Counted from the first letter of the stretch, positions 43,284 to 52,093 are shown. The stretch is 64,000 nucleotides of DNA from CBDCFV01 sp965216425 (GCA_965216425.1 CBDCFV010000006.1:434001-498000); one strand, 5' to 3'. The notes: generated by a model from the sequence alone, not told the origin. Numbers and translations: made by a program.

Positions 43284-44432
43284 GTGCCAGGGACAGACTG
43301 GGGAAGCATTTACAAAGAGTTGGGAGCCATGCCGGTAATCAACGCCACAGGGAGTATAACCATGCTGGGAGGGTCGACTCCCTGGCCTGAAGTCCTGGAG
43401 GCGATGGCCCAAGCCAACAGCGCATACATACCCCTGATGGACTTGCAGGAAAAAGCCGGAGACGCTATAGCCAAGATGACGGGCGTCCCCGCAGCTTATC
43501 TCACGTCGGGCGCAGGGTCGGCGTTGACCCTGGCGACCGCAGCCGCAATGGCCGGGGACGACGACGACAAAATACAGCAACTGCCCAACACCGCCGGGAT
43601 GAAGAATGAAATTCTCATCCAGACCCGGCAACGGTACTGGTACGACCGCTGCCTGGAGTTGGCGGGGGCTACGCTGGTGAACTTCGGGTCGGAAGAACAG
43701 ACTACCGAGGAAGACTTGGAAAACGCCATCGGGCCGAATACCGCCGCCGTCCACTACTACGCGGTGGAGCAGGAATACGACCCGCACGCCCTGTCGCTTG
43801 AAAAGACCATCGAAATAGCCCACGCCCACGACATCCTGGTGACCGTAGACGCTGCAGGGCAGATTTACCCATTGGAAAACTTTGGCAAGTACGTTCGCAT
43901 GGGCGCCGACTTCCAGTGCATCGCAGCGAAGTACATGGGAGCGCCCCAGTCGGTAGGGTTGGCCTTGGGATCTCCGGAAATGATTCGCAAGATCGGCCTA
44001 CAGGCCTTCGCCAGCTACGAGGGACGGCGGGTGAGGGGAGTGGGACGGCCTCAGAAGGTGGACCGCCAGGAGATAATCGGGGCGGTGGCTGCGACCCGCC
44101 GGTGGATGACGATCAACCACGAGGACCGGTTGGCCGACGCGGAGCAGAAGTCCCGCACCATGCTTGCGCCGCTGCTGGGCATTCCCGGCCTGCAAGCGGA
44201 GCCAATCGACAACGTCATCGGCCACATGCCCTACGGCGTCCAACTGGAGGTTGATTCAGCGATAGCCGGTTTCACGGCCCACGACGTTGTAGCCCGCCTG
44301 AAGGAAGGGGACCCGCCAATCTGGACCCGCGTGCGCGACGGAGCGACGGGCATAGAGTTGCACGCCTTTGGCCTGTATCCCGGAGAGGCCGAGATTGTGG
44401 GTGAACGTATAGCGGCGTTGTTCAAGAAGTAG
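43284..44432 (+). CDS. SelA-like PLP-dependent enzyme
   Basis: This 382-aa protein is a fold-type I PLP enzyme of the selenocysteine synthase (SelA)/D-glucosaminate-6-phosphate ammonia-lyase superfamily. VINATGSITMLGGSTPWPEV (about 14-33) is the typical N-terminus. VTVDAAGQIYP (about 188-198) contains the PLP-ring aspartate. The PLP lysine is in CIAAKYMGAPQSVGLALG (about 212-230). It is unlikely to be true SelA because no selenium-related gene is nearby and the sequence is shorter. An amino-sugar or amino-acid lyase role is more likely. The start is a GTG at 43284, behind AAGGAGGGCATC; an ATG at 43269 overlaps this ribosome site. Confidence 0.85.
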   Translation: MPGTDWGSIYKELGAMPVINATGSITMLGGSTPWPEVLEAMAQANSAYIPLMDLQEKAGDAIAKMTGVPAAYLTSGAGSALTLATAAAMAGDDDDKIQQLPNTAGMKNEILIQTRQRYWYDRCLELAGATLVNFGSEEQTTEEDLENAIGPNTAAVHYYAVEQEYDPHALSLEKTIEIAHAHDILVTVDAAGQIYPLENFGKYVRMGADFQCIAAKYMGAPQSVGLALGSPEMIRKIGLQAFASYEGRRVRGVGRPQKVDRQEIIGAVAATRRWMTINHEDRLADAEQKSRTMLAPLLGIPGLQAEPIDNVIGHMPYGVQLEVDSAIAGFTAHDVVARLKEGDPPIWTRVRDGATGIELHAFGLYPGEAEIVGERIAALFKK

Positions 44433-44456
44433 GATGGGGTAAAACCTGAAGGTTAG

Positions 44457-44487
44457 AATCCCCGGACCCTTGAGATGTCCGGGGATT
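44457..44487. terminator. Bidirectional terminator between convergent genes
   Basis: AATCCCCGGAC pairs with GTCCGGGGATT (11-bp stem, 9-base loop), followed by TTCCTTTAAC on the plus strand. It separates the SelA-like gene from the convergent molybdenum hydroxylase. Confidence 0.85.
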
Positions 44488-44527
44488 TTCCTTTAACATG
44501 GGAGTCGTTTTCCACAGTATTCGCCTT

Positions 44528-46768
44528 TTATGACTTCTCCCGCAACGCCCGAAGCACCTTCTCGGCGGTAATCGGCAAATCAGTGATACGCACTCCCACA
44601 GCGTCGTAGACGGCGTTGGCGATGGCTCCGGCGAGGGGGACGTTGCTGCTTTCGCCTATGCCCTTGCTCTGGAAGGGGGCCGGGCCGGGGGCGGACTCCA
44701 GCAGGACGGTCTCAAGCTCCGGGATGTCGGGCATTGTGGGGATTTTGTAGTCCCCAAGGCTCAGGGTGGAGATGTGGCCGTCTTCGACTTCCAGTTCTTC
44801 CATCAGGGCATAGCCCAAGGCTTGTATTACGCCGCCCTCTATCTGGCCTTGGTGGGTCAGCGGGTTCAGCACCGTGCCCACGTCGTGGGCGGTGACGATG
44901 CGGGTGACGTTGACTTGACCGGTCTCCGGGTCCACCTCTACTTCCGCTATTTGGGCGCAGTAAGAAGTCACTTCCGGGGAAGATGAGGTATGGGTCATCT
45001 CTCCGGCCAAAGGTTCCGAGGTGGCGGAGACCACCCTTGCGGCCACTTCCTTTACAGAGACCGTCCCACCGGTAGCCGCGTTGATGATAAAGCTGCCGTT
45101 GTCCAGCGAGACTTGGGCCTCGGTAGTTTCGTACATCTCGGCCGTTCGGTTTATCAGTGTCTGCCGCAGCGCAGTGGCCGCTCCCAAGGCTGCTTGGCCG
45201 TTGGTGTAGGTCACCCTGGTGCCACCGGACCCTGAATCGTAGGGCACGGCGTCGGTGTCTTCCACCACCATGCGGACGTCATCCACCGGGATGGTCAGTT
45301 CCTCGGCCACCAACTGGCGCAAGATGGTGTGGGCGCCGGTGCCGGTGTCGAACAACGACATGAACAGGTCTACCTTTCCCTCGCCGTCCATGACCACCCT
45401 GGCCGCAGACTGCCCGGTGCCGGTGGGCTGGTCGGAGATAGCGATGCCCCGGCCGGTGAAGGGATTGACCTTGGGCTTAGCCCAGTCGGCGGCTATGGCC
45501 GCTTGTATCAATGTTTCCCCAGCACGAATGTCCTGCAGATGCTCTCCCACCGGGGTCGCATCTCCTTCCTGCAGGATGTTCCGCATCCGAAACTCGAAGG
45601 GGTCCAACTCCAATTCCTGGGCGATCATGTCCATGTGGGACTCGACCGCGAACATGACCTGGGGCTTGCCGGGGGCGCGCATGTGACCGCAAGGTACATT
45701 GTTGGTGTAGACCATGAAGCTGGTGATGTCGACGTGGGGAATGTTGTAGGCTCCTCCGGCGTGGTCCGCGCCCCGTATGTATACCCGCGGTTTGAACGCC
45801 CCGTAGGCACCGCTGTTGAACACCACGGTCGCTTGCCGGGCTTGGAGCCGTCCATCCTTGGTTACGCCGGTCTTCAGGGTAATGGTGGCCGGATGGCGTG
45901 GGTTGGCCGCCATGAGTTCCTGGATGTAGTTCATCACCATCTTGACGGGACGCCCCGCGTGTAGAGCCAAGTAGTAGCAAAGGGGCACGTCCATGAAGGA
46001 GCCCTTGCCTCCGAAGTCGCCGCCGATGTTGCACGGGTACACGGTGATGGCCTGCTTGGAAATGCCGCAGGCCTCGGCGACCTGTTCTCGCAGCATGAAC
46101 GGGCCCTTATTGTTGGCCCATATCTCTGCCCGGCCTGAATCATCGACCCGCACCACGCAGGCATGGGGCTCGATGTAGGCTTGGTGCATCAACTGGGCGT
46201 TGAAGGTGTGTTCGAAGATCAAGTCCGACTCGCGGAAACCCTGTTCCACGTCGCCCTTGGTCCAATGGTTCTCCGCGAAAACGTTGTTGACCTGGGACAT
46301 GGGATAGGGCAGTCCGGGGTAGGACGCCATGTCAGGATGCAGCGTGGGGGATTCGGGTTCCATAGCGTCAGACGGGTCGAAGACCGCCGGCAGTTCCTCG
46401 TACCCGACATCTATCAGGAGAAGGGCCTCGTCCGCCGCCTCCTGGGTTTCGGCAGCCACCGCCGCGACCTTTTCACCCACGAACCGCACCCGGTCCCTGG
46501 CCATGACGGGGCAATCCCGCAACAGCCGTCCAACGTTGCTGTCCAGCAGGTCCGCGCCCGTAATGACGGCGTGGACACCGGGCAGGGCCTTCGCCTTAGA
46601 GGTGTCTATACTTATGATGCGGGCGTGGGGAAACGGACTGCGCAACACCTTGCCCCAAAGCATTCCCGGCAAGACGACATCGGCCGGATAGACAGCTTGG
46701 CCCGATACCTTGTCCGGGCCCTCAGCCCGGGCTACTGATGTGCCAACCACCGAGTAAGTCGTCGTCAT
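44528..46768 (-). CDS. Molybdenum hydroxylase large subunit (xanthine dehydrogenase family), second copy
   Basis: This 746-aa protein is a second molybdopterin-binding subunit of a xanthine-dehydrogenase-like enzyme. Moco-binding GGDFGGKGS occurs at about residues 260-268, MRAPGKPQVMFAVESHMD at about 376-393, and near the C-terminus SKGIGESSNVPLAGAIANA with the catalytic glutamate. The variant GGDFGGKG (Asp for the usual Gly) and the Lys/Pro in RAPGKPQ differ from the paralogue at 25-28 kb, so the two probably act on different substrates. The start at 46768 follows AAGGAGCAATCC. As with the other copy, no FeS or FAD subunit gene adjoins it. Its neighbours are the SelA-like gene and an MFS transporter. 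Confidence 0.88.
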   Translation of the reverse strand: MTTTYSVVGTSVARAEGPDKVSGQAVYPADVVLPGMLWGKVLRSPFPHARIISIDTSKAKALPGVHAVITGADLLDSNVGRLLRDCPVMARDRVRFVGEKVAAVAAETQEAADEALLLIDVGYEELPAVFDPSDAMEPESPTLHPDMASYPGLPYPMSQVNNVFAENHWTKGDVEQGFRESDLIFEHTFNAQLMHQAYIEPHACVVRVDDSGRAEIWANNKGPFMLREQVAEACGISKQAITVYPCNIGGDFGGKGSFMDVPLCYYLALHAGRPVKMVMNYIQELMAANPRHPATITLKTGVTKDGRLQARQATVVFNSGAYGAFKPRVYIRGADHAGGAYNIPHVDITSFMVYTNNVPCGHMRAPGKPQVMFAVESHMDMIAQELELDPFEFRMRNILQEGDATPVGEHLQDIRAGETLIQAAIAADWAKPKVNPFTGRGIAISDQPTGTGQSAARVVMDGEGKVDLFMSLFDTGTGAHTILRQLVAEELTIPVDDVRMVVEDTDAVPYDSGSGGTRVTYTNGQAALGAATALRQTLINRTAEMYETTEAQVSLDNGSFIINAATGGTVSVKEVAARVVSATSEPLAGEMTHTSSSPEVTSYCAQIAEVEVDPETGQVNVTRIVTAHDVGTVLNPLTHQGQIEGGVIQALGYALMEELEVEDGHISTLSLGDYKIPTMPDIPELETVLLESAPGPAPFQSKGIGESSNVPLAGAIANAVYDAVGVRITDLPITAEKVLRALREKS

Positions 46769-46896
46769 GGATTGCTCCTTCATGGGCAAGTTGCATCTAC
46801 TTTCGGATCGCCTGATGGACCGGGGAGTTGGACGGCCGTAACCGAGTGTAGTGGGGGGCCCGTTAGGGTGTCAAACGGGGCAGGGTGAAATGGAAG

Positions 46897-48189
46897 TCAC
46901 TCCAACCGTCGGGCCGCGCCGAAAGTAAAGGTCATCAGGATTGCTCCGCACAAGGCCGCCATTCCCACTACGGTGAAGGTGTCGGACGGGTTCCACAGAT
47001 GCACCAAGAGACTAATCAGCAAAGTCGCCAAGGGAGTCAACCCGTGTTCCAGTTGGTAGATGCTGGTCACCCGACCCCTCATATTGTCCGAGACTATCGT
47101 CTGAACCAAGATACCGTTGGAGACCCGGAATACGTACTGGCAGAAACCCATGCCGGCCAGCATGGCAAAGGAGAAAATGAACCAGTGCGACTGGGAAAAC
47201 AGCACCACGAAAATGGACCCTACGATGAGTCCCATGAAGCCAACGACACCTTTGCGTACGAAGAACCCAACCCAGGCCACTATCACCGCCGCGCAGATAC
47301 CTCCGACGCCGATGCCAGCAGCCAACATACCGCCCGTATCGACGTCCCGCCCCAATACCTCGGTGGTGAAGACCGGGAGGAGGAAGGCCACCGGCTGGAA
47401 AACAAAATTGGGTATGAACGCCAGCACTATGATTTGTATGATTCTCCGGTCCCGGCCAACGTAGCGTATTCCGTCCACCAAACTCTTCAGCACCGACTCC
47501 CGTTGCTGGGGAGCGTCGGTCCGGTAGGGAAGCCGGGCCGGAAGCAACGACAACACGATGCCCAGGTAAGCTACGGTCTCCAAGAAGAAGTTCACCTTGA
47601 AGCCCAGTGTTGCGATCAACACACCGCCGACGGCGGGGGCGAGGATGCGCGTAAACGGATAGACCATCCCGTTCAACGCAAAGGCGGCGGTAAGGGCTTG
47701 CCGGGGCACGGTATTGGCGACCATGGCTTGGCGGACCGGCTGGATGATGGCGTGGGCTATCCCCGAAAATATCATATAGACGAAGGGATGCCACCACCGC
47801 AGCGGCCCGGAAACGGGGTCAGAGTCCAAGTCGGTTGCCAGCACCAAGAAAGCGAAACCGCCGGCTACCAAGGCCATGGCGGCTTGGGAAATCATCACCA
47901 GCTTGCGGCGGTCCATTCGGTCGGCCAGGACTCCGGCCCAAGGCCCTACCAGCAGGACTGGCAGCGCCCTTATTCCAACCACCGTGCCGGTAAGAAGCGC
48001 GTTGCCTCCGGTGAGATGGAGCACCAGCCAGCCAATGGTGAGCATTTGCAACCATTGGACGCTCTGGGCGGCGAAGTTACCCGCCCAGATAAGGCGGAAG
48101 TCCCGGTACCGTTTCAGGACTTCCAGGCTGGTTACGGGCTTCCGGCCGCCGGTGGCAGATGCAGCCGCTATAGGTGGTCCGTGGGCCAT
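46897..48189 (-). CDS. MFS transporter (EntS/MFS_3-like)
   Basis: This 430-aa protein has about 12 hydrophobic helices and a cytoplasmic loop after TM2 with GVLADRMDRRKLVM, the MFS motif A variant. The second half has a similar loop region. It resembles the MFS_3/EntS-type exporters, which are often annotated as drug or siderophore efflux proteins. The ATG at 48189 begins MAHGPPIAAAS; an internal start close to VLKRYRDFRLIW is possible. The molybdenum hydroxylase gene is downstream on the same strand, but a gap of about 128 bases and no shared function make a common operon uncertain. Confidence 0.85.
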   Translation of the reverse strand: MAHGPPIAAASATGGRKPVTSLEVLKRYRDFRLIWAGNFAAQSVQWLQMLTIGWLVLHLTGGNALLTGTVVGIRALPVLLVGPWAGVLADRMDRRKLVMISQAAMALVAGGFAFLVLATDLDSDPVSGPLRWWHPFVYMIFSGIAHAIIQPVRQAMVANTVPRQALTAAFALNGMVYPFTRILAPAVGGVLIATLGFKVNFFLETVAYLGIVLSLLPARLPYRTDAPQQRESVLKSLVDGIRYVGRDRRIIQIIVLAFIPNFVFQPVAFLLPVFTTEVLGRDVDTGGMLAAGIGVGGICAAVIVAWVGFFVRKGVVGFMGLIVGSIFVVLFSQSHWFIFSFAMLAGMGFCQYVFRVSNGILVQTIVSDNMRGRVTSIYQLEHGLTPLATLLISLLVHLWNPSDTFTVVGMAALCGAILMTFTFGAARRLE

Positions 48190-48414
48190 CTATGCGCGGG
48201 GATTTCCGGAGTTAGAAAGGTGATAGTCAAGGTTTTGTGCGGTGCGGTCCAGTCGGCGAGGATTGACGGTATTGTCGGGGGAATGGGGACGGCTTTGTGC
48301 AGCCGCCCCCGATTGGTCGCCGTTTGGTAACGCGGCGAGCGCCACATACTTGCGGACGGACGTCCAAGTATGCTCCGTCTTGAAGTCTTCGCACGCGGCG
48401 CTCACGACCTCCGA

Positions 48415-49143
48415 TTATCCTTTGAGGTGCTGGTCGAACCAAGCGGTCGCCTTGGCCCAAGCATCCCTGGCGGCCTCGGGCCGGTAGCTGGACCGGGCGT
48501 TGCAGTTGAAGCCGTGCCCGCAGCCGGGGTACATGTGAAAATCGTGTGCCTTGTTGTGCTTGGTCAACTCGGCGGAAATCAGATCCACGTCGGCGGGTGA
48601 TGGGTTCGCGTCGTCCTCCCCGAATAACCCCAGGATCGGCGAGCTGATCTTCGACGTCTGGTCGAAGGGAGATGGACCGTCGCCCAGCGAATTCATGATA
48701 CGGCCACCGTAGTAGACCACTGTCGCCTTAATGTCGGCCACGTTGCAGGCGGCCAGGTAGGACACCCTGCCGCCGTAGCAGAACCCGACGATGCCGATAC
48801 GGTCGCTTTGGACGAAGGGCTGGGACTTCAAGTAATTAGCCGCCGCTTGGACGTCGGCGACGATGCCGGCGTCGGTGCAGTTGCTCATCCGAGAAACTGC
48901 CGTTTCCATTTCCTCGTGCAGGCCCATCAACATGCTGCCTTGCCGGTGGAACATTGCCGGGGCCAAACCCACATAGCCCATGGCAGGCAGGCGGTCGGTC
49001 ATGTATTGGATGTGGGAGTTCACTCCCCAGATTTCCTGGATTACTATAACCGCCGGACGCGGCTCGTCAGACCCCTCAGGCCTGGTCAGGTAACCCTCCA
49101 TAGTGTCGCCGGATACGTCGATGTCTACCCAACTTCCTGGCAT
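48415..49143 (-). CDS. Dienelactone hydrolase family protein
   Basis: This 242-aa alpha/beta hydrolase resembles carboxymethylenebutenolidase. The nucleophile elbow is GFCYGG with a cysteine (about residue 118), as in true dienelactone hydrolases; an aspartate lies in GEDDANPSPADV and the histidine in PGCGHGFNC. The enzyme opens dienelactones in the ortho-cleavage of chloro- or methyl-catechols, and relatives accept other lactones. The ATG at 49143 has GGAGGTATTTT upstream. It is cytoplasmic and stands between two MFS genes on the same strand. Confidence 0.88.
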   Translation of the reverse strand: MPGSWVDIDVSGDTMEGYLTRPEGSDEPRPAVIVIQEIWGVNSHIQYMTDRLPAMGYVGLAPAMFHRQGSMLMGLHEEMETAVSRMSNCTDAGIVADVQAAANYLKSQPFVQSDRIGIVGFCYGGRVSYLAACNVADIKATVVYYGGRIMNSLGDGPSPFDQTSKISSPILGLFGEDDANPSPADVDLISAELTKHNKAHDFHMYPGCGHGFNCNARSSYRPEAARDAWAKATAWFDQHLKG

Positions 49144-49258
49144 AAAATACCTCCATGTCAAACGTGTTTATGCGACGCGGACTTGCGCCAAACGGCCATA
49201 TTTTAACACGGAGGCCGTCAATAAGGCGGACATGTTGAAGAGTGCGAGCGAATACGGC

Positions 49259-50593
49259 TCAGGTCTGTGGGGCGGACCTGGCTTCCGGCGGCAGGGAGTC
49301 TTCCCAGTTGGGCGTCAGGACGTGCGAAGTGCGCGGCAGGACGAGAACCGAGACCAGACCCATGAGGCTGAACCCGACCGATGCGAACACTATGCTAAGG
49401 AAGTTGCCCGTGAAGTCCCACAAGAACCCGCCCACCAACGGGCCGAGTCCCATGCCAATCCCGTTGCCGAACATTTGCCAACCGTAGACCGTGCCGATGG
49501 GAGCGCTGCCGTAATACTGGCGGTTGATAATAGGGAACAACGGCACTTCGCCGCCCAAGCCTATCCCGAACAGCACGGCGAACAGGTAGAAGGCCCAAGG
49601 GTCCTGGAAGAAGACCAAGATGAGCGGCGGGAATACGTGCAGGGCGAAACATACCGCCATGATGCCTTTGGCGCCCAACATGTCCGCTGCCACGGGTATA
49701 AGGAACCGCGCCGTGGTGCTGACGGCGTGCATGGTGATGAATGCCCCGATCGCCAAGGCCCTAGATATTCCTTGGTCCTCGATCATGGCGATGAGGAAAA
49801 CTATGAAGACGTTGTGGCCCATGCATCCCCAGAAGTGGATGCCTATCAGGTTCCAGAATGCGCCGGTGCGTTGAGCTTGCTTAAAGAACGCCGAGGTGCG
49901 AAGTTTCGCCGTGGCGTCGGATTGCAGCTGTCTTATGGGTTCATTTTCGGGAGCTCCGAAGGGTCGCATCCCTATCGCTGCAGGCTCGCTGTGGAAGGGG
50001 CGGGTCAGCACCAGCAGCACCACGCCGCCGATTATTCCGGGGAACCAGAAGGTCCCCATCAACCCGTAGTTGGCGAAAAGGAACGCCATCAGTGGGATGA
50101 ACATCACGATGCCGAGGCTCTGGATGAACTGCAGGCTGCCCATCGCCAAGCCCAAGTGCGTCCTGAACCACCCGCTTGCCCCTGATATAAGCGGCACTTG
50201 GAAGATGGACATAACGATACCGAGGATGACGCCGAAATATAGATAGAACTGCCACAGTTGGGTCATGGTGCCGGTGAGCATCATACCGGCAATGAACAGC
50301 AACGCTCCCACGAACATAGTGCGGCGGACGCCGTAGCGGTCTCCGAGCCAACCGACCACTGGGCCGGCAAATCCCGATAAGAACCATTGAAGACTGAAAC
50401 CAAACCCGACGGCGGCGTAGCTCCACCCCATGCCGTCGGGGTCGTGGAAGTGGGGTATCAGAACGGAGGCGGAGAATCGGATGGAGCCGCTGGTCATCCA
50501 CATCAACCCGGCCAAGGCAACTATAACCCAACCGTAGTGGATGCGTCGTGATCCGAAGGCCATTTGCGACGGCCTGAGATCGACCTTGAGCAT
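49259..50593 (-). CDS. MFS transporter (monocarboxylate/OFA-like)
   Basis: This 444-aa membrane protein has 12 hydrophobic helices. The start GWVIVALAGLMWMTSGSIRFSASV resembles oxalate:formate antiporter and monocarboxylate transporter family members, and GWLGDRYGVRRTMFVGAL is the MFS motif A. The central loop (HSEPAAIGMRPFGAPENEP) is hydrophilic. It likely takes up or exchanges a small carboxylic acid; the specificity is unknown. Its 5' end lies immediately next to a strong 30-bp hairpin (50602-50667) that occupies the normal leader position and could influence expression. Confidence 0.86.
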   Translation of the reverse strand: MLKVDLRPSQMAFGSRRIHYGWVIVALAGLMWMTSGSIRFSASVLIPHFHDPDGMGWSYAAVGFGFSLQWFLSGFAGPVVGWLGDRYGVRRTMFVGALLFIAGMMLTGTMTQLWQFYLYFGVILGIVMSIFQVPLISGASGWFRTHLGLAMGSLQFIQSLGIVMFIPLMAFLFANYGLMGTFWFPGIIGGVVLLVLTRPFHSEPAAIGMRPFGAPENEPIRQLQSDATAKLRTSAFFKQAQRTGAFWNLIGIHFWGCMGHNVFIVFLIAMIEDQGISRALAIGAFITMHAVSTTARFLIPVAADMLGAKGIMAVCFALHVFPPLILVFFQDPWAFYLFAVLFGIGLGGEVPLFPIINRQYYGSAPIGTVYGWQMFGNGIGMGLGPLVGGFLWDFTGNFLSIVFASVGFSLMGLVSVLVLPRTSHVLTPNWEDSLPPEARSAPQT

Positions 50594-50601
50594 TCCTTTC
50601 T

Positions 50602-50667
50602 CCCTTGAGTAGCGGCCTCATTGTACGCTGAATGCAATCAGCGCTCAATGCGGCCGCTACTCAAGGG
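50602..50667. repeat. 30-bp near-perfect hairpin beside an MFS gene
   Basis: CCCTTGAGTAGCGGCC (50602-50617) is a perfect 16-bp inverted match to GGCCGCTACTCAAGGG (50652-50667). Pairing continues with three mismatches to a 30-bp stem over the loop ATGCAA. Whether it works as an attenuator, a double terminator or a mobile palindrome is unknown. Confidence 0.75.
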
Positions 50668-50857
50668 CAATCGCGTTTTGACTATCAGTGCGCCAGACAG
50701 GCCAAATCTCTCGCCGAACCTTCCGTCATTCCCGTTTCCACGGGAATCCATAGTTTTCGGAAAGGGGGTAAATTGGCCTTTGGGAGACAGTGTGGATTCC
50801 CGCCTTCGCGGGAATGACGATTAAATGGGCCGCAAAGCTTTATAACGCGATTGCCCT
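50664..50857. mobile_element. Candidate 194-bp inverted-repeat element
   Basis: AGGGCAATCGCGTT (50664-50677) and AACGCGATTGCCCT (50844-50857) are perfect 14-bp inverted termini. A related end, CAGGGCAATCGAGTTTTAAAG, lies near 61498-61518. Inside are two dRS3-like palindromes. No target duplication is apparent. The ends resemble those of the 154-bp element (both start AGGGC), suggesting a shared transposase. Confidence 0.55.
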
Positions 50858-50858
50858 G

Positions 50859-51032
50859 TCTCCGTTGCCAGGCCTTTTTCATTTTCCGGATTGGGTTAAA
50901 CGGGTCCCGACTTTCCCGCGAAATCGGGACCCTACATGACCGTGGCCTATGGCAACCTTCTCGTGGCAGAACCATATGGATTCCCGCCTGCGCGGGAAAG
51001 ACGAGAGAATGAAAAGGCCCTGTCTCCGTTGC
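50859..51032. mobile_element. 154-bp MITE, family 1, copy 2, with 10-bp target duplication
   Basis: The element (50869-51022) begins CAGGCCTTTTTCATT, ends AATGAAAAGGCCCTG, and is flanked by TCTCCGTTGC on both sides (50859-50868 and 51023-51032). It is the same length and orientation as the copy at 36412-36565, and most bases agree. It lies next to the 194-bp candidate element. Confidence 0.92.
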
Positions 51033-51110
51033 ATTTTGTGTTCGCCCGTTAAAGTAAGCTGGTGTAGTATGGAATATGGCTTTTCAAGAAGCCAATGGGG
51101 TATTACTCCA

Positions 51111-52016
51111 ATGGACGTAGTAACCGGCGCCTTCGGGTATACCGGCAAGTACATCACGCGGCGCCTTCTGTACATGGGGGTCAAGGTAAAGACCCTTACA
51201 GGCCATCCGGACCGGCCCAACCCCTTTGAAGGAGCGGTGACGGCAGAGCCATTTAACTTCGAACGTCCGGCTGAGTTGGCCAAGCAGCTTTCCGGGATTT
51301 CGACGCTGTACAACACTTACTGGATAAGGTTTGACCGTGGCCAAGTGACATTCGAGTCGGCGGTTGAGAATATCAAGACCCTTATTCACGCGGCGCAACA
51401 GGCGGGCATCGAAAGGCTTGTCCACGTAAGCATCAGTAACCCGTCATCAAAGTCTCCGTTGCCCTACTTCCGGGGAAAGGGGTTGGTCGAAGAAGCAATC
51501 ATGGCTTCGGGACTGTCCTATGCCATTCTCAGGCCCACTGTGGTGTTCGGCGTAGAAGATGTCCTGTTGAACAACATCGGCTGGCTGGTGCGGAAGTTCC
51601 CTTTTTTCATTGCTCCCGGTAAAGGCGACTACCGTCTTCAGCCAATCTTCGTGGATGACTTGGCCGAGCTGGCCGTCCAAGCTGGCATTAGCCGGGAAGA
51701 CCAAGTCCTGGACGCCGCCGGTCCGGAGCTTTACACATTTGATGAATTGGTGCGGCTAATCTCCGACGCAGTCGGAGGCAAGGCCAGGATAGTCCACGCT
51801 TCCCCAGCATTGGCTTTATTGTTGTCCCGCGTGGTGGGGCGAATGATCGGCGACGTAGTACTGACCAAGGAAGAAATTGATGGGTTGATGGCCGGGCTGC
51901 TGGTATCCTCATCTACACCGCTGGGCAAGACATCATTTAACGACTGGATTCGCGACAACGGAGATTTCATAGGGCGCAACTATACTTCGGAGCTGCGCCG
52001 CCACTACCCGCGGTAA
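51111..52016 (+). CDS. NmrA-like NAD(P)-binding protein (atypical SDR)
   Basis: This 301-aa protein has an N-terminal Rossmann motif (VVTGAFGYTGKYITRRLL, TGxxGxxG pattern, residues 3-20) and a central VSISNPSS...YFRGKGLVEE, in which the usual catalytic YxxxK is weak. These are traits of atypical SDR/NmrA-like proteins. Many act as NAD(P)H-dependent reductases of quinones or as redox sensors. The ATG at 51111 is chosen since the conserved strand begins there; GGGG about 14 bases upstream is a poor ribosome site. Upstream in-frame codons run into a transposed element and are not part of the gene. Confidence 0.82.
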   Translation: MDVVTGAFGYTGKYITRRLLYMGVKVKTLTGHPDRPNPFEGAVTAEPFNFERPAELAKQLSGISTLYNTYWIRFDRGQVTFESAVENIKTLIHAAQQAGIERLVHVSISNPSSKSPLPYFRGKGLVEEAIMASGLSYAILRPTVVFGVEDVLLNNIGWLVRKFPFFIAPGKGDYRLQPIFVDDLAELAVQAGISREDQVLDAAGPELYTFDELVRLISDAVGGKARIVHASPALALLLSRVVGRMIGDVVLTKEEIDGLMAGLLVSSSTPLGKTSFNDWIRDNGDFIGRNYTSELRRHYPR

Positions 52017-52093
52017 CCCGGCGGCTTTCCTGCCCCGCAGCAACCCATCCCATACCGGACCGCAAGCAATAGTCGGAGGCCTTGCATAAACAC

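Larger units (their letters stand above)
50594..51110. other. Repeat-rich gap of about 517 bases
   Basis: From left to right it holds a 30-bp imperfect hairpin, an inverted-repeat element carrying two dRS3-like palindromes (50728-50747 and 50796-50815), and the second 154-bp MITE copy. The reading frame of the downstream NmrA-like gene runs back into the MITE, but the conserved protein starts at 51111. No other gene is evident. Confidence 0.7.

Noticed and set aside
46885..48330. A 481-codon plus-strand frame opposite the MFS gene
   Set aside because: It is rich in His, Gln, Arg and Gly, has no domain, and the opposite strand encodes a clear 12-helix transporter.
48344..48372. Hairpin with CATACTT / AAGTATG after the dienelactone hydrolase as a terminator
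   Set aside because: The stem has a bulge and no T-rich tail on the minus strand, so it is too weak to call.
50949..51110. N-terminal extension of the NmrA-like protein into the MITE
   Set aside because: The extra codons come from the transposed element and the family-conserved Rossmann strand begins at 51111.
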